Part shown: positions 16,397-24,572 of the stretch, one piece after another | Numbering within the stretch: position 1 is the stretch's first letter | Layout of the letters: each line of letters opens with the position of its first letter | Assembly: GCA_002343845.1 (NCBI GenBank) | Contig: DDSQ01000138.1 | Span: forward strand, 53,062-80,124 | Source: Planctomycetes bacterium UBA2386 | GTDB lineage: Bacteria > Planctomycetota > UBA1135 > UBA2386 | Direction of reading: 5' to 3' | DNA length: 27,063 nucleotides | Translations under genes and position numbers: made by a program | Notes under the pieces: generated by a model | What the model was told of the DNA's origin: nothing | Databases searched by the model: none | The model's input: the letters and a program-made list of their open reading frames with translations, nothing else

Positions 16397-18393
16397 CAGT
16401 AGTCCTCGACCAGGGCGCGGGCGCGCGCGGCGACCAGCGCCGCGCTCGGCATGACGAGGTCTTCGAGTTGCGGCGAGGACGGCATCGGCACGTGTTCGGC
16501 CGCCACCTTCGCGAGCGGCGCGTGCAGCCAACCGAACACGCGCGGCAGCAGCGCGCCGATCAGCGCGTCGCCGACGCCGCCGGTCGCCGAACCCTCGTGC
16601 ACGACGAGGCCGCGGCCGGTGGCCCGCAGCGCAGCCACGCAGGTGTCGAGGTCGAACGGCGCCAGCGATCGCAGGTCGACGATGCCGGCGCGGATGCCAT
16701 CGGCAGCGAGTTGCTCGGCCGCTGCCCGGCACAGCGGCAACGACTGCCCGTAGGTGAACAGCGTGACGTCGCCGCCATCGCGGTCGATGCGCGCCTGGCC
16801 GAGCGGGACCAGGTGGTCGGCAGCCGGCATCGCGCCACGCGCGGCGTAGAGCAGCTTCGGCTCGAGGAACAGCACCGACCCATCGCTGCGGATCGCCGTG
16901 CGCAGCAGGCCGACGGCGTCGGGCACGGTCGCGGGACAGACCACCGACAGGCCGGGCACGTGCAGGAACCACGCCTCGAGACTCTGCGAGTGCGTGGCGC
17001 CGTAGCCGTGGCGCCGCCCGACCGGCAGCCGCATGCACAACGGCACGCGCACCTGCCCTGCGTACATGTACCGCAGCTTCGCCGCGTGGTTGACCAGCGC
17101 GTCCATGCAGCAGGTGACGAAGTCCGAGAACATCAACTCGACGACCGGGCGCAGCCCGCCGACGGCCGCCCCGACCGCGAGCCCGGTGAAGCCGTTCTCG
17201 CTGATCGGCGTCTCGCGCACCCGCGCCGGCCCGAACTGCTCGAGCAGCCCGCGGCTGACCCCGAAGGCGCCGCCATACACGCCGAGATCCTCGCCGAGCA
17301 GCAGCACGCGTTCGTCGCGCTCGAGTTCGCCGCGCAGCACCTCGCGCAGCGCTTCGGTCACCGTCACTTCCTTGCCGGCGGGAAGTCGGCACGGCGCGGG
17401 CTCCGCCGGCACCACCGGCACGTCCATGTGCGCCAGCGCCAGTTCGCGGTCGCCGGCCGGCGATTGCTCGGCGAAGCGCACGGCGGCTTCGATCTCGGCC
17501 TCGACTTCCGCGGCGACGACCGCGATCTCGTTCGCCGCGAGTCCCGCGCGCGCCGCCAGCACCGTCAGCGGATCGTGTTCGCGCCACCGGGCGTCGTCGG
17601 TCTTCGTGCGGTAGACGCACGGGTCGCTCTTGCTGTGGCCGAAGTGCCGCCACGTCTCGCATTCGAGGAAGCCGGGCCCGCCCCCGTCGCGCGCCCGCGC
17701 CAACAACGGCTCCGCCGCCGCCGCGACCGCGAGCACGTCGTTGCCGTCGACGCGCGCGGTGGCGATCCCCCGATACCCCTGAGCCCAATCGACGAAGTGC
17801 GCGCAGGCCGAGTGCACGGCCGCCGGCGTCGACATCGCGAAGCCGTTGTGCTCGAGCACGAACACGACCGGCAGCCGCCACAGCGCGGCCATGTTCAGCG
17901 TCTCGTGGAAGTTGCCGGTCGCCGCCGCGCCGTCGCCGAGGTAGGCGACGACGACCTGCCCGGTGCGGAGCTGTTGCTGCGCCAACGCCAGCCCGGCGGC
18001 GATCGGCAGACCGCCGCCGGTGATGCCGTTGCTGCCCATGTGGCCGATCACGGGCACCGCGGTGTGCTGGCTACCGCCCTTGCCCATGCAGTAGCCCGTC
18101 GCCTTGCCGGCGAACTCGGCGAGCGCGCGGTCGCACGCAGCTCCCTTGGCGAGCAGGTGCCCGTGGCCGCGGTGCGTGCTGACGACGAGGTCGCGCTCGC
18201 CGAGCCGCGACGAAACGCCGACCGCGATCGCCTCCTGGCCGGCGTAGAGGTGCGTCGTGCCGCCGATCACGCCCGTGCTGACGAGCCGGTGCAGTTCCTG
18301 CTCGAAGCGACGGATGCGCAGCATCGACCGGTACAAGGCGAGAGCTCGGCTGCGGGTGGTCGCAGCCGCAGGACTGGTGGCGAGCGGATCCAA
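16396..18393 (-). CDS. Thiamine-diphosphate 2-oxoacid dehydrogenase E1, fused alpha and beta subunits
   Basis: Protein of about 665 residues, predicted to decarboxylate a 2-oxo acid and reductively acylate a lipoyl domain. The alpha half (about 15-320) has YRSMLRIRRFEQEL, STHRGHGHLL, MGKGGSQH and the thiamine-diphosphate motif GDGAAATGNFHETLN (153-167) with LEHNGFAMST. The beta half (about 341-665) has LLGEDLGVYGG, ETPISENGFTG, FSDFVTCCMDALVNHAAK and GATHSQSLEAWF with His468. It resembles pyruvate, acetoin and branched-chain E1 enzymes; the substrate is not decidable by eye. It is coupled to the lipoyl/acyltransferase fusion by a TGATG overlap. The start is uncertain: the first in-frame ATG (18324) falls inside the conserved first helix, so I chose TTG at 18393; TTG 18336 is another option. 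None has a clear ribosome-binding site. No E3 or lipoylation gene is in the window. Confidence 0.88.
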   Translation of the reverse strand: MDPLATSPAAATTRSRALALYRSMLRIRRFEQELHRLVSTGVIGGTTHLYAGQEAIAVGVSSRLGERDLVVSTHRGHGHLLAKGAACDRALAEFAGKATGYCMGKGGSQHTAVPVIGHMGSNGITGGGLPIAAGLALAQQQLRTGQVVVAYLGDGAAATGNFHETLNMAALWRLPVVFVLEHNGFAMSTPAAVHSACAHFVDWAQGYRGIATARVDGNDVLAVAAAAEPLLARARDGGGPGFLECETWRHFGHSKSDPCVYRTKTDDARWREHDPLTVLAARAGLAANEIAVVAAEVEAEIEAAVRFAEQSPAGDRELALAHMDVPVVPAEPAPCRLPAGKEVTVTEALREVLRGELERDERVLLLGEDLGVYGGAFGVSRGLLEQFGPARVRETPISENGFTGLAVGAAVGGLRPVVELMFSDFVTCCMDALVNHAAKLRYMYAGQVRVPLCMRLPVGRRHGYGATHSQSLEAWFLHVPGLSVVCPATVPDAVGLLRTAIRSDGSVLFLEPKLLYAARGAMPAADHLVPLGQARIDRDGGDVTLFTYGQSLPLCRAAAEQLAADGIRAGIVDLRSLAPFDLDTCVAALRATGRGLVVHEGSATGGVGDALIGALLPRVFGWLHAPLAKVAAEHVPMPSSPQLEDLVMPSAALVAARARALVEDY

Positions 18394-18625
18394 GCGCGGG
18401 CGAGGTATCGGCCTCTGGGATTCGAAACCCGCGCCGCCCGCCGAATTGCGGCGGTCGGACCGGGCCGGGGGCCCGAGGGCGCGAGGGGCGGAAGGCCCTT
18501 GCCAACGCCACTGCGGGGACTGATCCCTTGGCTGTGCTCGTGCGGAAGTCCCGGGCAGAAGGGCAGCTACAGCCGCAAGCGCTGCAACCGTGGCCGGGAG
18601 GGCGCCCTCGACCGGGCGATCGTCG
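18394..18625 (-). other. Intergenic region upstream of the E1 operon
   Basis: These 232 bases separate the alpha-galactosidase-like gene from E1. They hold a 6-bp hairpin CGGGCC-GGG-GGCCCG (18461-18475), a nearby imperfect CCGCC/GGCGG pairing (about 18440-18453) and a 10-base palindrome AGGGCGCCCT (18599-18608). The operon promoter probably lies here, but no confident -10/-35 pair is visible. No gene is seen. Confidence 0.4.
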
Positions 18626-20809
18626 TCACCTGTGGAACACCGCCCACGTGAAGCCGCACGCAGGAACGGCGACGCGGAGGCGCACCGTGCCAGCCCCGTC
18701 GACCACGACCGCCTCGGTCGGCCCCTCGCCGGCGAACTGCACGGAACGGATCGGCCCGGCCAACGACGCGTCGACGACCAGTTCGCGTTCGACCGCGACC
18801 GCCAGCGGATTGTGCACGACGAGCAGGGCCGGCGTCGGCAACCAAGGCGCCACGTGCAGCAGCCAGTCGACGTCGCGCCCATCGGGCCGGCGACCGTGCA
18901 CGACGTCGGCTTCGAGGATCGCCCGGTGCGCCTTGAACCACGACACCCACCGCCGAACGGCGTCGCGCACGGTGTCGGTGTCGAACAGCCGCGGTCCACG
19001 CCAGCACGCCTGCACGCCCGCGCCGAGCAGGTTCGCGAAGCGGGCCTCGTAGTGGTCGAGATGCTCGGCAAGCGGCTCGATCGTCGCCGCGGCGCCACCA
19101 CCGTGGTACTCGCTGAGCGGCACGAACATCCACCCCATCGTCACCGCCTTGGTCCAGGTGCCGTCGTACACGTTCTGCCGCTCGATCAGCAGTTGGTCCT
19201 CGCGCGGCAACGACCAGTTGGTCTCGCGGTAGCCCATGCCCGTCTTGCTGGCCCCCGACAGGAAGTACCAGTCGGGCACGTTGAGGTAGACGCCGCGGCC
19301 GCGGGCCCAGTGGTACAGATCGCGGATCGTCTCCCACTGCCGCCACTGCGAATCGGCGTGCCCGGCGTGGCCCGGGTGCGTCGTCGACGCACAGGCATCC
19401 CCCGGATAACTGCCGTCGTGCTCGAGCACGTCGAGCCCGGTCGCCTCGAACAGTCGCCGCACCTTGCCGAAGTAGCGCACACCCCACTCGCTGCCGAGGC
19501 ACGGCGAGTTGCCGAAGCGCGCAAAGCCGCCGGGCTTGCCCGTGGCTGGATTCACGACGTCGTTGGCCGCGTCGATCGAACGGCTGGCGAGCAGTGAGTA
19601 GCCGCCGAGTGCTACGCCCTTGCCGTGGGCGTAGTCGACGAGGGCCCGCAAGCGCGCCACGTTCGCCTCGCTGTCGTCCTCGGCGTTGAAGCCGCTGCCG
19701 AACGTCATCAGCACGAGTTCGAAGCCGACCGTCGCCGCCTGGTCGATCGCGGCGCGCACGCTCGCATCGTCGGCGTTCCGCACGTGGAAGATCAGCGGGT
19801 TCTCCTCCACCCACGGCGCCAGCGTCCGGTACATGCGCCGCCGCGCGAACCCGCGCCGTTCGCGGTCGCCGCAGCCCTGGACCAGCACGAACACGCGGAA
19901 CGACCGCCAGGTCGCCTGCGGCGCCACGTCGACGCCGGGCCCGATCTGCGGCGCGCAGCGCAGCAGGCATCGGGTCTGCCGTTCGTAGTGCACCTGCGTT
20001 GCATAGTCGGGATCCGGCAACCACTGCACCGACGGGTTGTCGGCGATCGCCTCCATCGCCCCGCCGAACGCGTAGTCGGTCTCGACGTGCAGCGCGCGCA
20101 GGTCGCGATGGCCGACATCCGGGTCGCCGCCGACGGTCGAACCGGTCTCGGTCACCGCCAGCAACTCGGCGGCGAAGGCGTCGAGCCGCACCGGCCGCTC
20201 GCCGCGGTTGTGCACCTCGATGCGTTTGCCGAGCAGCGGGATGCCATCGTAGAGCTCGTAGACGATGCGCACGGTGACGTCGGGACCGTCCTTCGGGGCG
20301 CGGAACTCGAACCAGTAGCCGACGCCCGGCGGCGGCCACGGCCGAGGGTTCGCGAGCCACTCGCGGCGCACGCGCCAGGGAAACGGCGCCTCGACCGGGC
20401 ACGGTCCGTGCGCCGTGCAGACGAACGCCACCGGATCCGGCCGCAGTGCAGCCTCTGCTTCCGCCGTCAGGAAGTTGCCGACGCGTTGGCCGACCAGGCC
20501 GCCGACCTTCCACTCCTTGCCGTCGAGCGTCACCGTCGCCTCCGGCTGCACGGCGCGCAGCAGCGATGCGCCGGTGACGAGGTCGTCGAGCGCCACGGTC
20601 GCCACTGCCGGCTGGAGCCGCAGGCGCCGCGCGACGAGACCGTTCGTCAGCGTCAGGCTGCTGCCGTCGGCCGTGGTCTCGACGCGCGCGCGGTACGGCG
20701 CCGGATCGACGAGCCAATCGCCGTGTTGGGCCCGCATCGACGCCATCGGCCCAAGACACGCCAGCAAGGTGATGGACGCCGCTCGCGCGATGCTCATCGT
20801 CGCCACCAT
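18626..20809 (-). CDS. Secreted alpha-galactosidase-like glycoside hydrolase
   Basis: Protein of 727 residues. The N-terminus (MSIARAASITLLACLGPMASMRAQ from the second Met) is a plausible signal peptide, giving an exported enzyme. A beta-sandwich region (about 35-310) is followed by a TIM-barrel-like region (about 335-610) with VGFELVLMTFGSGFN, GVALGGYSLLASR and GLDVLEHDGSYPGD. Asp465 in the last motif sits where GH27/GH36 alpha-galactosidases place their nucleophile. A small beta domain closes the protein. Related secreted proteins occur in Planctomycetota and Verrucomicrobiota, often annotated as alpha-galactosidase, but I see no exact GH36 signature, so activity is uncertain. Starts at 20809 (ATG) and 20797 (ATG, with GGTGG five bases ahead) are both possible. 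The gene points the same way as the E1 operon but is 232 bases away from it. Confidence 0.65.
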   Translation of the reverse strand: MVATMSIARAASITLLACLGPMASMRAQHGDWLVDPAPYRARVETTADGSSLTLTNGLVARRLRLQPAVATVALDDLVTGASLLRAVQPEATVTLDGKEWKVGGLVGQRVGNFLTAEAEAALRPDPVAFVCTAHGPCPVEAPFPWRVRREWLANPRPWPPPGVGYWFEFRAPKDGPDVTVRIVYELYDGIPLLGKRIEVHNRGERPVRLDAFAAELLAVTETGSTVGGDPDVGHRDLRALHVETDYAFGGAMEAIADNPSVQWLPDPDYATQVHYERQTRCLLRCAPQIGPGVDVAPQATWRSFRVFVLVQGCGDRERRGFARRRMYRTLAPWVEENPLIFHVRNADDASVRAAIDQAATVGFELVLMTFGSGFNAEDDSEANVARLRALVDYAHGKGVALGGYSLLASRSIDAANDVVNPATGKPGGFARFGNSPCLGSEWGVRYFGKVRRLFEATGLDVLEHDGSYPGDACASTTHPGHAGHADSQWRQWETIRDLYHWARGRGVYLNVPDWYFLSGASKTGMGYRETNWSLPREDQLLIERQNVYDGTWTKAVTMGWMFVPLSEYHGGGAAATIEPLAEHLDHYEARFANLLGAGVQACWRGPRLFDTDTVRDAVRRWVSWFKAHRAILEADVVHGRRPDGRDVDWLLHVAPWLPTPALLVVHNPLAVAVERELVVDASLAGPIRSVQFAGEGPTEAVVVDGAGTVRLRVAVPACGFTWAVFHR

Positions 20810-20848
20810 AGCGGCGCCGGGCGGGCGCGCCGACGGCGCGCGTTGCCG

Positions 20849-22435
20849 TCAGGATCGGGCAACGAGCGCGAGCAACGCCGCCAGCACGTCGTCGACGGCG
20901 GCGGCGGCGGCGCGCGCACCATCGATCTCGCGCCCGGACAACCCCTCGGTGGGCATCGGCGCGACGAAGGCCGCTCCCAGTCGCGCGGTGACTTCGGCAT
21001 CCGCGTCGCTGACCGAATCACCGCGGGCGGCACGTTCCTGCGCGCGCGCCAGCGCGGTCGCTGGATCGATGGCGACGTGCAGCAGGGCGACCCGCGCGCC
21101 GGCCGCCGCGGCGGCGGCGACCGCTGCCGCTCGGTGCTCGGGCGTCGGGAAGTTGCCGTCGAGCACGACCACCGGCGCGCCGGAAGCAGTCGCCGCCGTC
21201 GCGTCGGCGAGCAGGGTCGTGTACGTGCGCTGCGAGAAGTCGGGCGTGTAGCAGGCAGCACCCGCGCGCGCATGCGGCGCGATGCCGGCCAGGCGCTTGC
21301 GCACGGCATCGGTCGCCAGCGTCGGCCAGCCAGCGGCGCCGTGCAGCGCGGCGGCGATGCTCGACTTGCCGCTCGCCGGCGGCCCGCACAGGACGAGCCA
21401 GAGCGGAGCCGCCGTTTCGACGCCGTACACGGCGGCGAGACGCAGGTGCGCGCGTGCCGAATGCCGCGCCCCGTCGCGATCGGAGGTCGACAGCTCGACC
21501 TCGCCCGCGGCGATGGCCGCGACCTTGGCGCGCACCATCGCCCGGTAACTGCACAGCCACGGCAGCAGCGCCGGCAGTTCCCGATCGCCGGTGCTGGCGA
21601 CGTAGGCGTCGACGAACGTGCGCGCCAGGGCTGGCGCCCCGCGGTAGCGCAGGTCCATCGCCAGGAAGGCGACCTCGGCGGCGACGTCGGCGACGCGGAA
21701 CCGTGGCTCGAACTCGATGCAGTCGTAGACCGCCGGCGGCTCGGTCATGCAGACGTTGCGCGCGTGCAGATCGCCGTGGCCATCGACGACGCGTCCGGCG
21801 ACGGCACGCGCGTGCAACGCCGGAAGCAGACGCGCGAAGGCCGCCTGCGAGGCCGTCGCGAGCGCCGCCAGCAAGGTCGTGGGCAGCGCATCGTCGCCCA
21901 GCGCTCGGGCTTCGGTGAAGTTCTCGGCGGCGAAGCGCACCAGCAGTTCGGCGCTGGCGCGCGCGGTGGCGACGTCAGGACGTTCGCAGCGGGCGTGGAA
22001 GTCGGCGACGTGACGCGCCAGCGCGGCGATCGCTTCCGGCCGGACGCCGCCGGCGCGCAGTTGTTCGTCGAGCATGCGCGCTTGCGGCAGCCGCCGCATG
22101 ACGACGGCAGCGTCGACGTCGTCCGGCGACGCCGCACTGCCCGTCGCACCGAAGCACAGAGCCCCAGCAGCATCCCGATGCAGCGGCGCCGTGCCGAGAT
22201 AGACGTCGGGACACAGGCGCCGGTTGAGGCGCACTTCGTCGCGGCACGCCTGCTGGCGCGCCGACAACGCCGAGAAGTCGACGAACGGCAGCGTCACGGC
22301 CTTCTTCAGCTTGTAGACGAGGTCCCCGGCGAGGCAGACGATCGACAGGTGCGTCTGCAACACGCGCACGTCGCGCGGGCGGTGCGGATAGCAGGCCGGG
22401 TCGGCGAGCGCCGTGATCCGATCGACGGTGTTCAC
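20849..22435 (-). CDS. Two-domain protein: aminoglycoside-phosphotransferase-like kinase plus P-loop kinase
   Basis: Cytoplasmic protein of about 528 residues. The N-terminal domain (about 1-330) belongs to the APH/protein-kinase-like fold: VYKLKKAV with the ATP-binding lysine, catalytic VDGHGDLHARNV (Asp222) and the metal-binding YDCIEF block (Asp238). The C-terminal domain (about 345-528) is a zeta-toxin/gluconate-kinase-like P-loop kinase with LCGPPASGKSSIA (Walker A 351-359) and VVVLDGNFPTPEHR. This fusion matches a widespread uncharacterised bacterial family (COG2187 with COG0645). The substrate is unknown, and APH here does not imply antibiotic resistance. I chose GTG at 22435: AAGG lies eight bases upstream and conserved sequence (NTVDRITALADPACYPH) begins there. 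The open frame reaches 22786, but that extension is low-complexity and Arg-rich. The gene is 39 bases upstream of the glycosidase gene on the same strand. Confidence 0.85.
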   Translation of the reverse strand: MNTVDRITALADPACYPHRPRDVRVLQTHLSIVCLAGDLVYKLKKAVTLPFVDFSALSARQQACRDEVRLNRRLCPDVYLGTAPLHRDAAGALCFGATGSAASPDDVDAAVVMRRLPQARMLDEQLRAGGVRPEAIAALARHVADFHARCERPDVATARASAELLVRFAAENFTEARALGDDALPTTLLAALATASQAAFARLLPALHARAVAGRVVDGHGDLHARNVCMTEPPAVYDCIEFEPRFRVADVAAEVAFLAMDLRYRGAPALARTFVDAYVASTGDRELPALLPWLCSYRAMVRAKVAAIAAGEVELSTSDRDGARHSARAHLRLAAVYGVETAAPLWLVLCGPPASGKSSIAAALHGAAGWPTLATDAVRKRLAGIAPHARAGAACYTPDFSQRTYTTLLADATAATASGAPVVVLDGNFPTPEHRAAAVAAAAAAGARVALLHVAIDPATALARAQERAARGDSVSDADAEVTARLGAAFVAPMPTEGLSGREIDGARAAAAAVDDVLAALLALVARS

Positions 22436-22802
22436 GACGGCAACCTTGGCGCCACGTCGCCACGGGCGGCCACGACCCGGCACGCAGCCACGACGCGCGC
22501 CGCTCCGAGGCGCGTCGCCGGGCTGGGCCACGAACGGAGCGGACTGCCGAGGATGAGCACGGGGATCGCAACTGGCCGCGGCACCGGACCACCGGGCGCG
22601 CTGCGCGTCATCCTGCCGATCGCGAACGCGAACGGCCAGCCACCGCTGCGACTTGCGGCGACGATGCGCCGGCGACGAACCCCAAGCGACCCGCACGGAC
22701 CCATCGCGCCAACGGCAGGGAGTCCCCGACGCCAGCGCGTCGCCAGGCGAGCGGCGCCCTTGCCACTGTCCTGGTGTGAGGCCCATCGCCTACGCTGCAG
22801 CG
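22436..22802. other. Divergent intergenic region with an inverted repeat
   Basis: These 367 bases lie between two divergently transcribed genes, so both promoters should be here; no convincing -10/-35 pair is visible. An 8-bp inverted repeat CGACGCGC / GCGCGTCG with an 11-base loop lies at 22491-22517, about 56 bases upstream of the kinase start, and could be an operator or leader hairpin. Open frames across the region are Arg/Pro-rich with no recognisable domain. I see no gene. Confidence 0.45.
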
Positions 22803-23234
22803 ATGCAAGAACAGGTCCGGTGGCTCCTCTTCGTCGACAGCCAGAAGGCGCGGTTCGTGCGCGCCGCCCCCACGGGCAAGGGCCGCTTGCACCTCGACGA
22901 AGTCGCGTCGTTGGCGACGACCTTCGCCGCCGGCGAACACCACCGCCCGGATCGCCTCGGCGCCCCGGGCCGGATGGCCGGCACCGGCCACGAACACGCG
23001 GAGAAGCTCGCGCACTTCGCGCGTGAGGTCACGGCGTGGTTGCCGAAGCAGATGCAGGCCCATGTCGTCGGCCACTTCGACCTGTTTGCCCCGGCGGCCA
23101 TGCTCGGGTCGCTGCGCAAGGCGCTGGGACCGGCGCTGACGGCGAAGCTGGCGGAGCACGAGGTGGAACTCACCGGACTGCCGACCGCGCAACTCGCCGC
23201 GCACCCGCGCGTCGAGTTGCTGTGGGCGAAGTGA
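22803..23234 (+). CDS. Host-attachment-family protein (PF10116-like)
   Basis: Small protein of 143 residues. WLLFVDSQKARFVRA near the N-terminus, the central GHEHAEKLAHFAREVTAWL and the ending VVGHFDLFAPAAMLGSLRKAL...LAAHPRVELL follow the pattern of the family named protein required for attachment to host cells. That name comes from Agrobacterium. In free-living bacteria the role is unknown; the fold resembles the RNase H-like / release-factor eRF1 domain-2 type. There is no signal peptide or membrane segment, so it should be cytoplasmic. ATG at 22803 is the first reasonable start. The stop overlaps the start of the YjdF-like gene by one base (TGATG), so the two are translationally coupled. 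Confidence 0.8.
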   Translation: MQEQVRWLLFVDSQKARFVRAAPTGKGRLHLDEVASLATTFAAGEHHRPDRLGAPGRMAGTGHEHAEKLAHFAREVTAWLPKQMQAHVVGHFDLFAPAAMLGSLRKALGPALTAKLAEHEVELTGLPTAQLAAHPRVELLWAK

Positions 23235-23854
23235 TGCCGCCGCCGCCGCGGCCGTGGCTGTTCCCGCTGCTGGTCGCGATCTGCTTCGGCCTCGCTGTGT
23301 GGTCGTTCCTCGGTGCGGGCGACAAGGCCGTCTGGGCGTTCGAGCTGGTGCCGCTGTCCGCGGTCATGGTCGTGTTCGCTGTCCGCCGCCGCTGGTTCCG
23401 CTTCAGTGACCTCGCCTACGTGCTGCTCACCTGGTTCTTCTTCGTGCAGTGCCTGGGCGGCCGCTACACGTTCGAGCACGTGCCGTTCCCCAAGGAGTGG
23501 TTCGGCCTCGAACGCAACCCGGTCGATCGCATCGGCCACTTCTTCCAGGGGTTCGTGCCGGCGATCCTGCTGCGCGAGTGGCTGCTGCGCCGGCGCGGCC
23601 TGCCGGCGGCCCGCACCCTGTTCTGGTTGGTGACCGGCTGCTGCCTCGCGTTCAGCGCCGCGTACGAGCTGCTCGAGATGGCCGTCGTGCTGTGCTTCTA
23701 CCCCGATGCCGGTGCGGAGTGGCTCGGCATGCAGGGCGATCCGTTCGACGCGCAGTGGGACATGACAATGGCCCTCAGCGGCGCGCTCGTTGCGCAACTG
23801 TCGCTGCGGCGGCTGCACGACCGCAGCATCGCCCGCGTGGTCGGGCGCGGATGA
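23234..23854 (+). CDS. yjdF: DUF2238 / YjdF-like inner-membrane protein
   Basis: Integral membrane protein of 206 residues with about five to six hydrophobic segments (around residues 9-26, 33-48, 58-74, 104-118, 130-155 and 178-192). Family signatures are visible: GGRYTFEHVPFP, NPVDRIGHFFQGFVPAILLRE, YELLEMAVV and the late QGDPFDAQWDM block. These match the YjdF/DUF2238 family, whose function is unknown; the conserved acidic and histidine residues near the membrane edges suggest a metal or proton role, which is speculation. The ATG overlaps the preceding stop by one base. It is preceded by GAAGTG rather than a full ribosome-binding site, in keeping with coupled translation. Confidence 0.85.
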   Translation: MPPPPRPWLFPLLVAICFGLAVWSFLGAGDKAVWAFELVPLSAVMVVFAVRRRWFRFSDLAYVLLTWFFFVQCLGGRYTFEHVPFPKEWFGLERNPVDRIGHFFQGFVPAILLREWLLRRRGLPAARTLFWLVTGCCLAFSAAYELLEMAVVLCFYPDAGAEWLGMQGDPFDAQWDMTMALSGALVAQLSLRRLHDRSIARVVGRG

Positions 23855-23887
23855 ACGCCCGCTCGGAGTCGCGCCGCCGAGGCGCGG

Positions 23888-24343
23888 TCAGCGGGCCGTG
23901 TCGGCGAGAACGGCGAGCAGATCGAACGCCGTGACGATGCCGACCAGCTTGCCCTTGTCGACGACCGGCAGGCAGCTGACCCGATGCTCGCGCATGCGCT
24001 TCGCCGCGGCCGCCACTGGTTCGGCGGCGTCGGCGGCGATCACGTTGTGCTGCATGACCTTCTCGATCGGGATCTCCGCGAGCAGGAGCTCGCGCTGGGC
24101 CCGCGGCGTCTCCGGATCGAAGGTGGATGCCGAGGCCGCCAGCACGTCGGTCTGGCTGACGATGCCCACGAGCCGGTCGTACTGGTCGACGACGGGGAGG
24201 TGCCGGAAGCGACCCCATTCCATGATCGTCTGCACGACCTTCAGCCGCTTGTCGCGACGGATGGTGAACGGCTTGCTGGTCATGACCTCGGCGATGCGCA
24301 TGTCCACGATTTCGGCACGGTACGTCGCGGGGATGAAGGCCAC
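23888..24343 (-). CDS. Two-CBS-domain protein
   Basis: Protein of about 151 residues made almost wholly of a CBS pair (Bateman module) that usually binds adenosyl ligands and reports energy or ionic state. CBS1 covers about residues 16-72 (VMTSKPFTIRRDKRLKVV, RHLPVVDQYDRLVGIVSQTD). CBS2 covers about 94-150 (VMQHNVIAADAAEPVAAAA, VSCLPVVDKGKLVGIVTAFD). No effector domain is attached, so it may act in trans. The start is uncertain: GTG at 24343, or ATG at 24301 directly before the first CBS motif; neither has a good ribosome-binding site. It is convergent with the YjdF-like gene (33 bases apart) and divergent from the Rieske gene. Confidence 0.85.
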   Translation of the reverse strand: MAFIPATYRAEIVDMRIAEVMTSKPFTIRRDKRLKVVQTIMEWGRFRHLPVVDQYDRLVGIVSQTDVLAASASTFDPETPRAQRELLLAEIPIEKVMQHNVIAADAAEPVAAAAKRMREHRVSCLPVVDKGKLVGIVTAFDLLAVLADTAR

Positions 24344-24572
24344 CTTCGTGTCGCGACCCTGACGACGGGCTCGACGAACGCCTCGAGAAGCAGGTGGCGC
24401 CTCACCACGACCTGCCTATGCTGCGCCGAACTGCCACCGGTCTCGTCGCCAAGGCGCGGAGGACGTCGGCCATGCGTCCGACGTCGCCAGGACCCGCGCC
24501 TCGGCCGCAATCCACCGGACGGCGAAAGTCGCGTGCACGTGCCGAGTTGTCCCCACGGAGAGTGACGTTCCG
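24344..24572. other. Divergent promoter region of the Rieske/cytochrome b operon
   Basis: The 229 bases between the CBS gene and the Rieske gene should hold promoters for both directions. I find no confident -10/-35 pair, hairpin or repeat. A purine run GGAGAG at 24557-24562 is the likely Rieske ribosome-binding site, ten bases before the ATG. Confidence 0.4.

Noticed and set aside
12741..16402. Long plus-strand open frames opposite the glycosyltransferase, deacetylase and acyltransferase genes
   Set aside because: No recognisable motifs and His/Arg/Gln-rich composition; the minus strand holds four well-defined families with overlapping starts and stops.
16396..17881. N-terminal extension of the lipoyl/acyltransferase frame into the E1 gene
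   Set aside because: The lipoyl domain begins at the ATG at 16396, which has a good RBS. The extension lies antiphase inside E1 and is Arg/Ala-rich noise.
18417..18430. GGGATTCGAAACCC, resembling a tRNA T-arm
   Set aside because: The stem does not close correctly for a T-loop on either strand, and no acceptor, D or anticodon arm can be placed around it.
20849..22435. Antibiotic-resistance (aminoglycoside phosphotransferase) reading of the APH-like domain
   Set aside because: The fold is shared by many small-molecule kinases, and the fusion to a P-loop kinase marks a separate uncharacterised family.
22432..22704. Minus-strand 90-codon open frame in the divergent intergenic region
   Set aside because: No RBS, domain or plausible composition; it lies in the other frame across the start of the kinase gene.
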